DNA of 64,000 bases from SHAN690 sp023262195 (lineage in GTDB: Bacteria; Bacteroidota; Bacteroidia; Flavobacteriales_G; Salibacteraceae), in contig JAYQJE010000006.1 of the NCBI GenBank assembly GCA_038142005.1, positions 1-64,000 of the forward strand, in the 5' to 3' direction. The translations under genes were made by a program, and so were the position numbers. The notes below the pieces were generated by a model. The model saw nothing but the letters and a program-made list of their open reading frames with translations, searched no databases and was not told the DNA's origin. How positions within the stretch are numbered: position 1 is the stretch's first letter; each line of letters opens with the position of its first letter. Shown here in pieces: positions 48,501 to 56,441 of this stretch.

Positions 48501-48580
48501 TTGTTTTGATCCTGTGCGGTTGAACTCAGAGCCAGTATCAGGGATAAAAACGTGAATAATATGTATGGCAGAAACCTCAA
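45533..48580 (-). CDS. Secreted protein with about twelve TPR-like repeats and coiled-coil linkers
   Basis: 1015 residues; signal peptide 1-22 (LALSSTAQ). Residues 25-100 form a carboxypeptidase-regulatory-like or CNA-B-like domain (LDAIVRDMDGGKLAGVKVKI). From 183 to 944 about twelve repeats of 55-75 residues alternate a TPR-like helix pair (consensus Y..I..AD.AF...Y..A...Y..A..IKP...YP..QI) with charged coiled coil. The last 70 residues form a separate beta domain (VTEGQKVDVYKRVVHSWGGK). Large periplasmic scaffold or cytoskeleton-like rod is inferred. No break in frame in spite of the repeats. Confidence 0.85.
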   Translation of the reverse strand: MRFLPYILFTFLSLILALSSTAQDQNNLALDAIVRDMDGGKLAGVKVKIIQDGALVNQMTTGKNGRFDVLLDFEHQFLIEMSKSGYVSKSIQVNTRNVPEDEQAWGYEYGGLAIDLFKQIPSVDYSILDGPVAKFYYDPNLQNFDYDKLYTKQIKQEIEDLEEEYERKKKMVEELERQAEKDYLLAMKDAENAFNDGDYLLAKENYLAAASMKPDAKDPQTKLKQIESKIQETLGKEEQYMSLLANADQLFNQQKFSEAQLQYEQASTIKPSEQYPKDRIEESKQKAKELKAKQEAEALLAEKDRKYNEEISKADRELTAENFANAKTYYQNALGFKPDEQYPKEQIAQAELKIQELREKEKEAEEMAIINEKYDAQIARADAAFNSDNFENAAKAYRAAAELKPEETYPKTQLDIIAAKQKELAAAQLEAERLEKQNREYQQFIAEADRSFDKGEYAEAKTNYEQALTIKTDDYPSGRIDEIEKLLEEQRIKAEENAQQAQIEQAYQAAIEKADLAAKQLKYDEAISLYEEARSIKPAEEYPKQQIEQMNRLKQQDQSNKAYADIIARADAAFNQKDYSGAQALYTQASAAKSDDTYPSNRLKEITSILDEQKRAEEESAKLAQLNAEYNEAIKLGDAAFESQDFDNAERHYKQAQGVLSSEEYPGSQLKRIKEARQKLAEEQSRLAEEERLRMEYETQIAKADELFEQKAWSEAIRAYEQASKIDGDNAYPKAQIEKINSNIEEEQRAQELEKERLANEKEKQEKEAAYKKMIGIADGFFESEDYIKAKAAYNDAVAIKSDDDYSKSQIQTINERLAEIQSQAQLEEDNRQKYNDLITQGDRAVTEKRWNDARKAFTDALEIYPNEEVPTARLKEIDDLEEKEKQEELDAEITRLTQLADKFFMTKEFDSAQKNYESVLNLDPSNKHAQMRLEKIREITEASQEVVSKDEKRVDRVVKEENFKEGNADVTIRTVTEGQKVDVYKRVVHSWGGKYFFLNEQPISELVWNRDSAE
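45749..48034 (-). repeat. Tandem protein-level repeat array, about 12 units
   Basis: The coding bases for residues 183-944 of the preceding gene. Units are 55-75 residues, diverged at the DNA level, with conserved YPK-Q-I and AD-F-Y positions; not a short DNA tandem repeat. Confidence 0.8.
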
Positions 48581-48619
48581 TATCAGTCGAAGTTAACTAA
48601 TGACGAAGTGTTTGAAAAC

Positions 48620-48653
48620 AAAAAAGCCACTTATTAGATTAAGCGGCTCTTTT
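48620..48653 (-). terminator. Terminator of the cobalamin operon
   Basis: On the minus strand AAGAGCCGCTTA - ATCTAA - TAAGTGGCTTTTTT: imperfect stem followed by T6, 25 bases after the stop of the lipoprotein gene 48678-49646. It marks the probable end of the riboswitch-led transcript. Confidence 0.75.
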
Positions 48654-48677
48654 AAGGTCTAATTTGATGTTTTTATG

Positions 48678-49646
48678 CTATTCAGGCTGTGGTGCTAGTT
48701 CCACATCGGAAATAATCCTCATACGAAACTCCCCGGCCTTGCATTTTCTAGACTCACCTAATTCGTTATACAATGTTGCTGCAAACTCCCCTTCAATAAC
48801 CCAATAACTTTCCATATCACGTTGATTCAAGGAGATGTCATTGAGCTGGAAATAACTGCCATTTTGAAAGTTTGGATAATTGTCGGTTCTCCATTCGACT
48901 TGGAATTCATCGATGTAGCTAATCAACACTCCTTCAACCGCATTTTGATTCAAAACATCAAGTATAAGGGTGTCTATTCTCATTTTCTGAGTGCCTGCTC
49001 TTCCCCATTTCACTGACCCTTCCTTGAGGTTTGGATTATAGATGTAGTCTTCAATATCCCAATATGGAAGCGTGTCATTATCGATACGAGTTGGAAACGC
49101 GATATGAAATATATTTCTATGGTACCGTTCTTCGCCCCATGCATCCTCTTCATCACCGAAGTTTATAGGTGCTAAATTGAGATCGCCTTTGTTGTAAGCC
49201 TCTTCCATCGAACCAGCCGAAGCGTTGCCTGATCGAAAGTGCTCTTCGAGACCTCTGCTGTAAAAGAAATTAGCTGGAGCGTAATGGTAACCCGCAGCAT
49301 AAACGTATTCACCGTCTTCTAAAACTTCTACTAGATTAGTTGTATCACGAATAAACTCATGTCTATAATCAAAGGTAGCTTGGGCAAAATCTCGTTCGAG
49401 ATTCCACTCAAAGGCTGAAGTGTCGGTTCCTAAGGTATCATCAGGGACCTCCATGACTATTGTATCCTCACTTTTATTTCCTCCCCAACCGAACTTGACG
49501 AAATAGTAGTTGTCTATCACGTTGCGCTTTGTTGGCGGATCAGGAATAATAATCACCTCTGGTGGTTGAGGCTTACATGAGTCCAACAACACTATGAGCG
49601 AACTTACAGCCAACGACAAAAAACTGAGTTTCAAAAGTTTGTTCAT
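48678..49646 (-). CDS. Lipoprotein, paralogue of the one at 54730-55512; last gene of the cobalamin operon
   Basis: 322 residues from ATG 49646 (MNKLLKLSFLSLAVSSLIVL, lipobox LLDSC). No named domain. The C-terminal 80 residues (VLISYIDEFQVEWRTDNYPN, GSYFQLNDISLNQRDMESYW, VIEGEFAATLYNEL) align clearly by eye with the other lipoprotein (KYIDENLETWETKDGSGQLQ, DSYFRVTEFYLND, VLKGEFAGRLFNG), so they are paralogues. It follows the BtuG-like gene by about 60 bases and precedes the terminator, so it should be under the riboswitch. Possible surface partner of the uptake system; function unknown. Confidence 0.75.
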   Translation of the reverse strand: MNKLLKLSFLSLAVSSLIVLLDSCKPQPPEVIIIPDPPTKRNVIDNYYFVKFGWGGNKSEDTIVMEVPDDTLGTDTSAFEWNLERDFAQATFDYRHEFIRDTTNLVEVLEDGEYVYAAGYHYAPANFFYSRGLEEHFRSGNASAGSMEEAYNKGDLNLAPINFGDEEDAWGEERYHRNIFHIAFPTRIDNDTLPYWDIEDYIYNPNLKEGSVKWGRAGTQKMRIDTLILDVLNQNAVEGVLISYIDEFQVEWRTDNYPNFQNGSYFQLNDISLNQRDMESYWVIEGEFAATLYNELGESRKCKAGEFRMRIISDVELAPQPE

Positions 49647-49705
49647 AACGAGCAAATTTACAAATAAGACGTATTGAAATTAACCTGGTTTGGATAACTC
49701 TACAT

Positions 49706-50731
49706 CTATAACGCCATTAATGAAGCTTGTGGTATAATTCCTACTTGATATTTAGTCAACATCTGTTGGTCAGATATGCTATATCGCATAACCTCTCCGT
49801 TAGAAATGAAATCCTTCGCATCCATGATGTAAAGCTCATTGCGCGCGCTATCTGCCATCATAGAATACGTGGTTTGGGCATTTGTCATGAAGCCGCCCAA
49901 TTCCGACAAATCATCAGCTTTTAATACCCGTACATTACTATCAAATGCAACAAACACTTTGTCTCCTGATGTCGTTATTGCGCGAAGTGTTTCATCGTAA
50001 TTCAAGGTTTTAACCTCAGAGAGGTTAAAGTCCAAGGCCTTAATCGTGCTGTTTTGATTCTCGGCTATGATTCCATTTGCAACAATGAAGCCTTGGCGGA
50101 TTAGAAAGAAGTGATTCGGTTCTATATCGAGCGATTGTTCATCCGTCAAGACGCCTTCTAAACTATAGACCATAATCTTTTTCGAATCAACGTTTGCCAC
50201 ATAAACAGAGCCATTGCGGTACAAAATGCGCTCTGTCCACCCGTTGGACTCAATAGTTCTAGTAAGGGTTAGGCTGTGCAAATCATAGATAGAAATTATG
50301 TTAGAGTAAAGGTCAGTAACCCAAAGATGATGTCCAACTATAAGCACATATCTTGGTGAAGTAAGCCCATCTATTACTGCGATTTCCTCAAAGGTGGAGT
50401 CATTCAATAGTCGCACCAGCCCACTGTTGTTTAAAACAATAAACAACGTGTCATTTCTATGCTTAATGTCCTGCAAAACATCGCCTAGTAGCTCATCATT
50501 GCTTCTAGAAAAGACATTCGAATTTACACTCCCAGTTTTGAGGTTTATTTCGTAGAGGCTTGAATTATTGAGTTGAAAGTTCCCTTCACACCCAACAATT
50601 AATCGTTGTCCCAAGGAAACCTTTACAGAATCCTCATTCGCAAGGAATACAGGGCCAAAAGGTTCGTCTTTCCGGCAGCTGATCATTCCTAAAAGGATGA
50701 TAGATACTATGAGAATGTATTTGCTCTCCAA
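49706..50731 (-). CDS. BtuG-like surface beta-propeller lipoprotein
   Basis: About 341 residues from the TTG at 50731 (LESKYILIVSIILLGMISC, lipobox Cys); the frame is open to 50779, but that start would lie in the TonB receptor gene and lacks a signal. The mature part is a seven-bladed YncE/DUF5074-type propeller (GHHLWVTDLYSNIISIYDLH, RNGSVYVANVDSKKIMVYSL). In Bacteroides the BtuG lipoprotein caps the BtuB receptor and binds B12 with high affinity at the cell surface. The same order here, immediately downstream of a BtuB-like gene and under a cobalamin riboswitch, supports the role. Overlaps the receptor gene by about 25 bases. Confidence 0.8.
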   Translation of the reverse strand: MESKYILIVSIILLGMISCRKDEPFGPVFLANEDSVKVSLGQRLIVGCEGNFQLNNSSLYEINLKTGSVNSNVFSRSNDELLGDVLQDIKHRNDTLFIVLNNSGLVRLLNDSTFEEIAVIDGLTSPRYVLIVGHHLWVTDLYSNIISIYDLHSLTLTRTIESNGWTERILYRNGSVYVANVDSKKIMVYSLEGVLTDEQSLDIEPNHFFLIRQGFIVANGIIAENQNSTIKALDFNLSEVKTLNYDETLRAITTSGDKVFVAFDSNVRVLKADDLSELGGFMTNAQTTYSMMADSARNELYIMDAKDFISNGEVMRYSISDQQMLTKYQVGIIPQASLMAL

Positions 50732-52623
50732 GTGTATTGTATGATGAATTGATAATTTCTTCCAGGCATCGCAAACCAAGGCATGTTTTGGAATGGTATA
50801 TCTGCGAGATTGTTAACTCTAAGACCAATTGAGAGCGGAGAGTTCTTTCTATTCCAGTTTATCACGATATTTTGAATGATATAATCAGGCATATAAGCAG
50901 TTTCGTCAGAGGTGATATATCTCCGATCTGTATAACTGAAGTGATATGAACAAGACAAACCCTTGTATTCACCCACAAGCCAAAGCTGAGCAAGTAAATC
51001 GGGAGTGTAGGTTAAGGAGTGTTGATCAGCATTAGGAGTTGACCTTCCTAGTGATTGCAAATAGGAAGCAATCGGCTTAACTTGTAGATTAAAATCATTG
51101 AATACAAATTCTTGAACTGCGAATAGTTCTACTCCGTATACTTCAGAAGTTGAAATATTTACCGGGGAGAAGATTGATCCTTTAGGTAGCCAGCGTATGC
51201 GATTTTCATAATCACCAAAGAATGCTGTGGTTCGGATGCTTGTCTTGTTTTTTCTTAATGTAAGCCCGAGTTCGGCTGTGTTTCCTTCCTCTGGTTTCAA
51301 TGCATTGTTTCCGCCAGGGTTCCAATAAACTTCATTTAATGTTGGAATACGCACTGTTCTTGATACTGCGGTAGAGAAGCTCCACGATTTTGATAGTTTA
51401 AAAATTGCTGAGGCGAAGGGCATTGACTGGAAGTTACCTCGCCATAGGGAAAATCGACTTCCAAAGGAATAGCCAATTCTTTTGGAATCAACCGTGCCAG
51501 TCACACCGAGTTTTCCTTCATTTCTGATGTCACTAACAAATCCAAGATAATTCATTGAAGATGCTTCAGTAAACTGAAAAAGGTATTGGGCATCAATTCG
51601 GTGTAACTCGCCCAGATCAAATGTTAGGCTAGATAGAGATTGTATTGAATAGTACTTATTGTTGTTGTTAATATCAGCAATGGTGTCGATGTAATGGTTT
51701 GAGTTATTATCATAGAAGAAAACTTGCTTTAGTTCCACCCTATCTGAGGCTTGATGGTTCAAAATCAATTGCATTCTTTGAATGTTGTCATTTTGATTTC
51801 TGTTTGAAATAATTTGCTGATTTACTGGTGAAACCACATTCCTTCTGCTACGTTGGTTCCAAGAGTTGAAGGTTATTGACGTTTTACTGGATAGTAATGC
51901 CGATATGCTGGTTATTGCGGATTCTTGGTTGAACTTAGAGTCTCTAGAAATTTCGAGCTCATTCGAAGGGGTTGAATTATTGATATAGCTAAATTCATTG
52001 AGATTCCGAACCATATTGGCGCTAACTCTCACAGCTATAGCAACCTTGCCTAGCATTAAGTTTTGATTGACAACAGCATGGTTGTAGGTATTACCGAACG
52101 AACCAATTTGAGATTGAATCGAAGCGTATTCCTCAGTAAAGCTTGGTGTATTATTTAAATTGATAGCTGCACCCATCCCGCCAGTACTAAACAGATTTGT
52201 TGAAGTTCCTGAAATAACCGTGGCCTTATTGAAGTGGCCAGTCTGTATTTCGGAAAAGTCAACCGTTCCAAGCATTGGGGAATTTATCCTTATTCCGTTC
52301 CAAAGAAGGTTGGTGTGTGTGGCGTCTCCTCCTCTATATGTTGGTGTGCTGAGCATTCCTGGCCCATTATCTTTCATAAAAAGGTTCGTGTTTGACGAAA
52401 GCACCTCAGAGAGGTTTAGTGCTCTGGTCTGTGCTCGAAAATTTAGGCTATCGACATCTACTCTAAAGGCACCTTTGGCATAGCGTAAGGAATCAAGTAC
52501 TAAAACCTCAGGCAATCGTTCGCTGGGCTGTTGAGCAAACCCAACTGAATGATAGAGTATAAAAAATGCGCAAACGAGAAATCGATTATCGAGCAAGGCG
52601 GTTATAGATGATTGAAGACCCAT
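50707..52623 (-). CDS. TonB-dependent outer-membrane receptor, BtuB-like (cobalamin)
   Basis: 638 residues. Signal peptide, short TonB-box region (LPEVLVLDSLRYAKG), plug domain (LSEVLSSNTNLFMKDNGPGM, TYRGGDATHTNLLWNGIRIN, GTSTNLFSTGGMGAAINLNN), then 22 beta strands ending YQFIIQYTWRANTFS. Imports a substrate across the outer membrane with TonB/ExbBD energy. Cobalamin as substrate follows from the riboswitch upstream and the BtuG-like partner, not from the receptor sequence alone. Its start lies in the tail of the preceding gene (52586-53479), so the operon is tightly packed. Confidence 0.88.
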   Translation of the reverse strand: MGLQSSITALLDNRFLVCAFFILYHSVGFAQQPSERLPEVLVLDSLRYAKGAFRVDVDSLNFRAQTRALNLSEVLSSNTNLFMKDNGPGMLSTPTYRGGDATHTNLLWNGIRINSPMLGTVDFSEIQTGHFNKATVISGTSTNLFSTGGMGAAINLNNTPSFTEEYASIQSQIGSFGNTYNHAVVNQNLMLGKVAIAVRVSANMVRNLNEFSYINNSTPSNELEISRDSKFNQESAITSISALLSSKTSITFNSWNQRSRRNVVSPVNQQIISNRNQNDNIQRMQLILNHQASDRVELKQVFFYDNNSNHYIDTIADINNNNKYYSIQSLSSLTFDLGELHRIDAQYLFQFTEASSMNYLGFVSDIRNEGKLGVTGTVDSKRIGYSFGSRFSLWRGNFQSMPFASAIFKLSKSWSFSTAVSRTVRIPTLNEVYWNPGGNNALKPEEGNTAELGLTLRKNKTSIRTTAFFGDYENRIRWLPKGSIFSPVNISTSEVYGVELFAVQEFVFNDFNLQVKPIASYLQSLGRSTPNADQHSLTYTPDLLAQLWLVGEYKGLSCSYHFSYTDRRYITSDETAYMPDYIIQNIVINWNRKNSPLSIGLRVNNLADIPFQNMPWFAMPGRNYQFIIQYTWRANTFS

Positions 52624-53479
52624 TGTTAGACGAAGTTACCTTCAATCCATATTGTTCACAATCAATAATTTGACCTGTAATGGAGTAACATGCATTTTCG
52701 TTTTTCGAGCTGTTGGTTGATCGTTCAGCAATACTCAGCGGTATGGTAGAATTGATCACACCTACGGCATCTAAATCAAAACCACTTTGCGCGAAATTAG
52801 TGGGCCAAGGATCGTTGATTTGATTTGAGTCACGGTCCATACTTCCATATTCGGGATTGATAGAGCCGACTACATCAATGATACGTACATGCGATATTGC
52901 TGACTTATCTAGCAACGCGGTGTCCGGCAGGTCAGCTAGGTCGAATGGTGTGCCGTACATCGCCACATACTTACCTGCAAGATTGTCAAATAAGGATGCG
53001 TCACTTTCAGAGAATGCTGCAAGCTGGTTTTCCGTTTGTTGCTCACTCACCGAAGGGAACCTTAAGAAGTTTAAGCCGTCTGAGCTGACCTCTACGAAAG
53101 CTAGTTCTAGAAAAGCGAATTCTCCAGATCCAAAACCATTTTCAAAGACGGCAAAATCAAACCCAGGTCCATCAAATATTTCGCCATTGAACGTCAGTGT
53201 TGCACTTCCCCCATCACCCAAACTCACAACCAGCGGTGCATCAGGCTTTCCAACCGCGTAATTGGCATTTCCAGTTGTTGCATACCCGCTGTCAGGTAGG
53301 TTTATTTGACGCAAACCACGCTCAACAACACAACCTGTAGCCCATGTACGAAATGCGCTACTATCGCTGTGCATAGCAGTAGTTCCTTCCATATCGTATT
53401 GTGGTGCAAACGATCCTTGTTGAGCTATTGTCTCATATCCATAAAGACTGATGATCAATATGAAGCTTAGGTACTTCAA
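52586..53479 (-). CDS. Cell-surface protein of the cobalamin-regulated group
   Basis: 297 residues; signal peptide (LIISLYGYETIAQ). The central domain (GPGFDFAVFENGFGSGEFAF, LELAFVEVSSDGLNFLRFPS, VRIIDVVGSINPEYGSMDRD, NFAQSGFDLDAVGVIN) belongs to a family of secreted lectin-like beta-sandwich proteins repeatedly found with cobalamin riboswitches in Bacteroidota and other phyla. The C-terminal 45 residues resemble a short sorting tail. Probably exposed on the surface and helps capture corrinoids; this is inferred from neighbourhood. Thirteen bases downstream of the DUF4465 gene. Confidence 0.75.
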   Translation of the reverse strand: MKYLSFILIISLYGYETIAQQGSFAPQYDMEGTTAMHSDSSAFRTWATGCVVERGLRQINLPDSGYATTGNANYAVGKPDAPLVVSLGDGGSATLTFNGEIFDGPGFDFAVFENGFGSGEFAFLELAFVEVSSDGLNFLRFPSVSEQQTENQLAAFSESDASLFDNLAGKYVAMYGTPFDLADLPDTALLDKSAISHVRIIDVVGSINPEYGSMDRDSNQINDPWPTNFAQSGFDLDAVGVINSTIPLSIAERSTNSSKNENACYSITGQIIDCEQYGLKVTSSNNGSSIIYNRLAR

Positions 53480-53491
53480 GGCACAAAAACT

Positions 53492-54445
53492 TTAAGGCTT
53501 TTTTTTCACCCCTTCATCACTCTCAAAAACGATAATACTCCAGCCAGAAGGAAGGTCAGAAAATGCAATTTCTGATTGAAAAGATTTGTGCATCCATTGG
53601 TTAACAAGCCTTCCACCAATATCATATGCGCTAATCTTTCCCTGAGTTGCTGACGTAAGTTTTAAGGAACTATGGCCGTGAATTGCATTGAAATCTGAAT
53701 TGTTCCCAAAATCTGAAGCACCAAGAATTAAAGTGTAGGTGAGATTGTCTAGGCATACGTATGTTGGTGTGTTTATGAAGCCAAAGCTGGTATCACTCGA
53801 GCTAAACGTAAATTTGAGGTGAGCTGTATCTGATATTGTAGTATCAAAACCTGTTAAATCGAACGTGCTCCATTCATTTAATATGAAATCTTCATTGCTG
53901 TCATTGAAAGTGAAATCAGCTAATTCAAACGTAAGAGTGTCAGACTTATATCCTGGCATTTGTAAAACAGCATGAAGCCGAAAGTAATCTGGGTCATCGC
54001 CTGATTGACCACCAAACTTTTTCGCGAAAGCATCTCCGTTTAACATACTGAAATATGCATAAGTTGTATTGGTCACCTGCACAGATGAAAGTCTTAAAGA
54101 TTGATCTAACAAAGGGTCGATGCGCATTTGAGCATAGGAATAACCTACGGCATAAATTTCCGAATCATATCCACCAGCTGTGATTGAACTGTACTGATTT
54201 GCAAATCCAGGTGTGGAATCATTTCGCATTGAACTTAAGGCAAAACCATCCCAGAAACCACCGAAGGAAGTGTCATAATTATTGAGGAGGTGAATGTTTG
54301 AAAAACTGAAAATTCCACCGGCCTCAGAGCCATTTTTAAAGGTGTCTAATGGCATAGTGTCACCCTCAAACCCTTCAGTGATTTGAGCATTAAGTGTTCC
54401 TAGGAATATTACCAAGGTCACAGAAAGAGATACTTGTTGCTTCAT
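53492..54445 (-). CDS. DUF4465 protein with T9SS-like C-terminus, first gene of the cobalamin operon
   Basis: 317 residues, signal peptide 1-20. The DUF4465 domain is visible in GGFWDGFALSSMRNDSTPGF, ANQYSSITAGGYDSEIYAVG and FGFINTPTYVCLDNLTYTLI, with WSTFDLTGFDT. The C-terminal part (LTSATQGKISAYDIGGRLVN, SDLPSGWSIIVFESDEG) is like a type A sorting domain, so secretion by the type IX system is likely. It lies 103 bases downstream of the riboswitch and would be its first translated gene. DUF4465 proteins frequently accompany B12-regulated TonB receptors. Confidence 0.8.
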   Translation of the reverse strand: MKQQVSLSVTLVIFLGTLNAQITEGFEGDTMPLDTFKNGSEAGGIFSFSNIHLLNNYDTSFGGFWDGFALSSMRNDSTPGFANQYSSITAGGYDSEIYAVGYSYAQMRIDPLLDQSLRLSSVQVTNTTYAYFSMLNGDAFAKKFGGQSGDDPDYFRLHAVLQMPGYKSDTLTFELADFTFNDSNEDFILNEWSTFDLTGFDTTISDTAHLKFTFSSSDTSFGFINTPTYVCLDNLTYTLILGASDFGNNSDFNAIHGHSSLKLTSATQGKISAYDIGGRLVNQWMHKSFQSEIAFSDLPSGWSIIVFESDEGVKKKP

Positions 54446-54547
54446 ATTTGAGCATTTAAATAGTTTAAAATACCCGTGAAGCGATCTGAAAATAAGAATA
54501 GCACGATAATGCTACGCTTTTATCCCGAAAGCCTTACGATTTAAAAC

Positions 54548-54712
54548 ACTCTGGCAGGTCTTCTGACTCAATTCACCCCAGATCGCCTTCCCTCAAACTT
54601 GAAGTGGCATAATGATCAAGGATTTGCGCAATTGCGCTGAACCTTACAGCTGCGGGAACAGTTCCTGATTTTCACAGGATTCCCTATTAATTCCGATTAA
54701 GGAAACCAAAAT
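54548..54712 (-). ncRNA. Cobalamin (AdoCbl-type) riboswitch
   Basis: On the minus strand the leader shows the conserved elements in order: AGGGAATCC.TGTGAAAATC (plus-strand 54667-54690), TTCCCGCAGCTGTAA (54644-54658), GCCACTTC (54601-54608), GGGAAGGCGATC (54586-54597) and the B12 box AGTCAGAAGACCTGCC (54553-54568). These match the cobalamin riboswitch class closely. A hairpin TAGCA-TTATCG-TGCTA followed by TTCTTATTTTC lies between it and the DUF4465 gene and could be the expression platform. It should lower expression of the operon when cobalamin is plentiful. The upstream lipoprotein gene ends at 54730, so a promoter must lie just before or inside it; no convincing one was seen. Confidence 0.97.
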
Positions 54713-54729
54713 GACGGTGTGAAAGTAAT

Positions 54730-55512
54730 TTATGGAACTGGAATGTAACCAATTTCGCGTGGAACAAGACGCACATTGAATTCGGCATCTATTACAGTCT
54801 TCTCTTGGGTACCATTGAAAAGTCGTCCAGCAAATTCGCCTTTAAGTACGAATAACGCAAATGTGTCCAATGGATCGGCTGCAGTATCGTTTAAGTAGAA
54901 CTCAGTAACTCTGAAGTAAGAGTCTTGTAGCTGGCCGCTGCCATCTTTTGTTTCCCAAGTTTCTAAGTTCTCATCAATGTACTTGATTTTCACTCCCGGC
55001 CTTCCATATTCAGGGCTTGTGAATGGGTTGGCCCCAAACCGAATTGGAGACAGTAAGTTATTTGGCCAGAATGCGCTTGTAGAGTCTCCTAAGTCAATGC
55101 AGTCGTAGAAGTAAATTTCAATTCGTTGAAATGGATCTCCTGGTCGAATGAAATAGGAGTAATGCTCTATAAAGTCATCAGTCGAATCCTTACCGCATTC
55201 ACCTATTACATCATACTCAGCAAAATTGTAATAGATGTTTTTAGTGTACTCAATTGTAGGGTCATTGGGAAAGCGAGTGATGGTATCCCATTTTGATCGC
55301 TTAGCATTCTGCCACATGGTATACTCACCATCCATTTTTCCATAGAAATAGTACTCGCTTGTGGGAAAATTGAAGGTATCAAATGGTGGAATTGGTATGG
55401 TATCTTCATCCTGAACCACCAGGATTGAATTTCCTCGCTTACATGATGACGTACTAATTGCCAACGCTAATACGAATACGCTAAAGAAGATCGAAAGTGA
55501 TTTCATGTGCAC
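54730..55512 (-). CDS. Lipoprotein upstream of the cobalamin riboswitch, paralogue of 48678-49646
   Basis: About 258-260 residues (start ATG 55512 or 55506). Lipobox ALAISTSSC near residue 24. The middle includes SEYYFYGKMDGEYTMWQNAK and the C-terminal part aligns with the operon's last lipoprotein. The gene lies on the same strand just before the riboswitch, so it is probably a separate transcript, or its transcript reads into the riboswitch. No domain name is known to me. The paralogue placement on both sides of the B12 operon suggests a related role. Confidence 0.7.
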   Translation of the reverse strand: MHMKSLSIFFSVFVLALAISTSSCKRGNSILVVQDEDTIPIPPFDTFNFPTSEYYFYGKMDGEYTMWQNAKRSKWDTITRFPNDPTIEYTKNIYYNFAEYDVIGECGKDSTDDFIEHYSYFIRPGDPFQRIEIYFYDCIDLGDSTSAFWPNNLLSPIRFGANPFTSPEYGRPGVKIKYIDENLETWETKDGSGQLQDSYFRVTEFYLNDTAADPLDTFALFVLKGEFAGRLFNGTQEKTVIDAEFNVRLVPREIGYIPVP

Positions 55513-55589
55513 TGGTTTCGAAAGTCAAAGTTATGGAAAATGACCTTGAACAAACAGACGATGCATTCTTTGTTTGGTTTGTTGACCAC

Positions 55590-56441
55590 TTAAGGGAAAA
55601 CAGTTCTTGATATTTCTACAGCTTCCGAAAATGAATCAAGGTCAATTCCCGAAAAATTCTCTTGACTTAAGGTACTAAACAGCGCTTGTGTAGAAATATT
55701 GCCCACGAGTTCATCCTCTGCCATAGGACACCCACCCAAGCCATTAATGGCTACATCAAAGGCTCTACAGCCTGCTTCAAATGCTGCCGATATTTTCTTA
55801 GCAGAATCTGAAGGGTTGCTGTGAAGGTGCGCACCAATATGTAATTCACTGAATTGATCGATGACCGTTTTAAAAAGGTCTGCAATCGAACTTTCATTAC
55901 CAACTCCAATAGTATCGGCCATTGCAAAATGTGAAATTCCTAGCTCACTATGAAGTCTATCAAACCATGTACAAGCCAATTCGCTGCTCCAAGGGTCTTC
56001 ATACGGATTGCCAAATGCCATTGATATGTAGATGAGCACTTTTTGATTTGCACCATGTGCAACATTCACGATCTCCTCCACCCTGCTCAAGCTCTGGTCA
56101 ATGGTGGAATTAGTGTTTCGCATTTGAAATGTCTCCGAAATACTGAATGGATATCCTACAAAACTTATCTGTTCAAATTGGCCTGCAGACTCAGCTCCAC
56201 GCTTATTTGCTACAATCGCCAGCAGCTTAGACTTTGTGTCATTCAGATCTAATCCATGGAGCACTTCTGCTGTATCCTTTAATTGTGGAATAGCCTTGGG
56301 TGAAACGAAACTGCCAAAGTCTATAGTGTCAAATCCTACTCTCAAGAGTTTATTGATGTATTCTATTTTTTTCTCAGTGGGTATCCAAGGTTCTACCCCT
56401 TGCATGGCATCTCTTGGGCACTCAGTAATCTTAATACTCAT
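55590..56441 (-). CDS. mvaB: Hydroxymethylglutaryl-CoA lyase
   Basis: 283 residues, HMGL/DRE-TIM barrel. Cleaves HMG-CoA to acetyl-CoA and acetoacetate, the last step of leucine breakdown. Family motifs: ITECPRDAMQGVEPWIPTEK (metal/substrate DAMQG region), FDTIDFGSFVSPKAIPQL, and the active-site loop GLGGCPMAEDELVGNISTQA carrying the catalytic Cys. Note that E replaces R in the usual PRDG-type start of the barrel, seen as ECPRDAMQG. Complete; its start overlaps the end of pyrD by four bases. No other leucine-catabolism gene is in the window. Confidence 0.9.
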   Translation of the reverse strand: MSIKITECPRDAMQGVEPWIPTEKKIEYINKLLRVGFDTIDFGSFVSPKAIPQLKDTAEVLHGLDLNDTKSKLLAIVANKRGAESAGQFEQISFVGYPFSISETFQMRNTNSTIDQSLSRVEEIVNVAHGANQKVLIYISMAFGNPYEDPWSSELACTWFDRLHSELGISHFAMADTIGVGNESSIADLFKTVIDQFSELHIGAHLHSNPSDSAKKISAAFEAGCRAFDVAINGLGGCPMAEDELVGNISTQALFSTLSQENFSGIDLDSFSEAVEISRTVFP

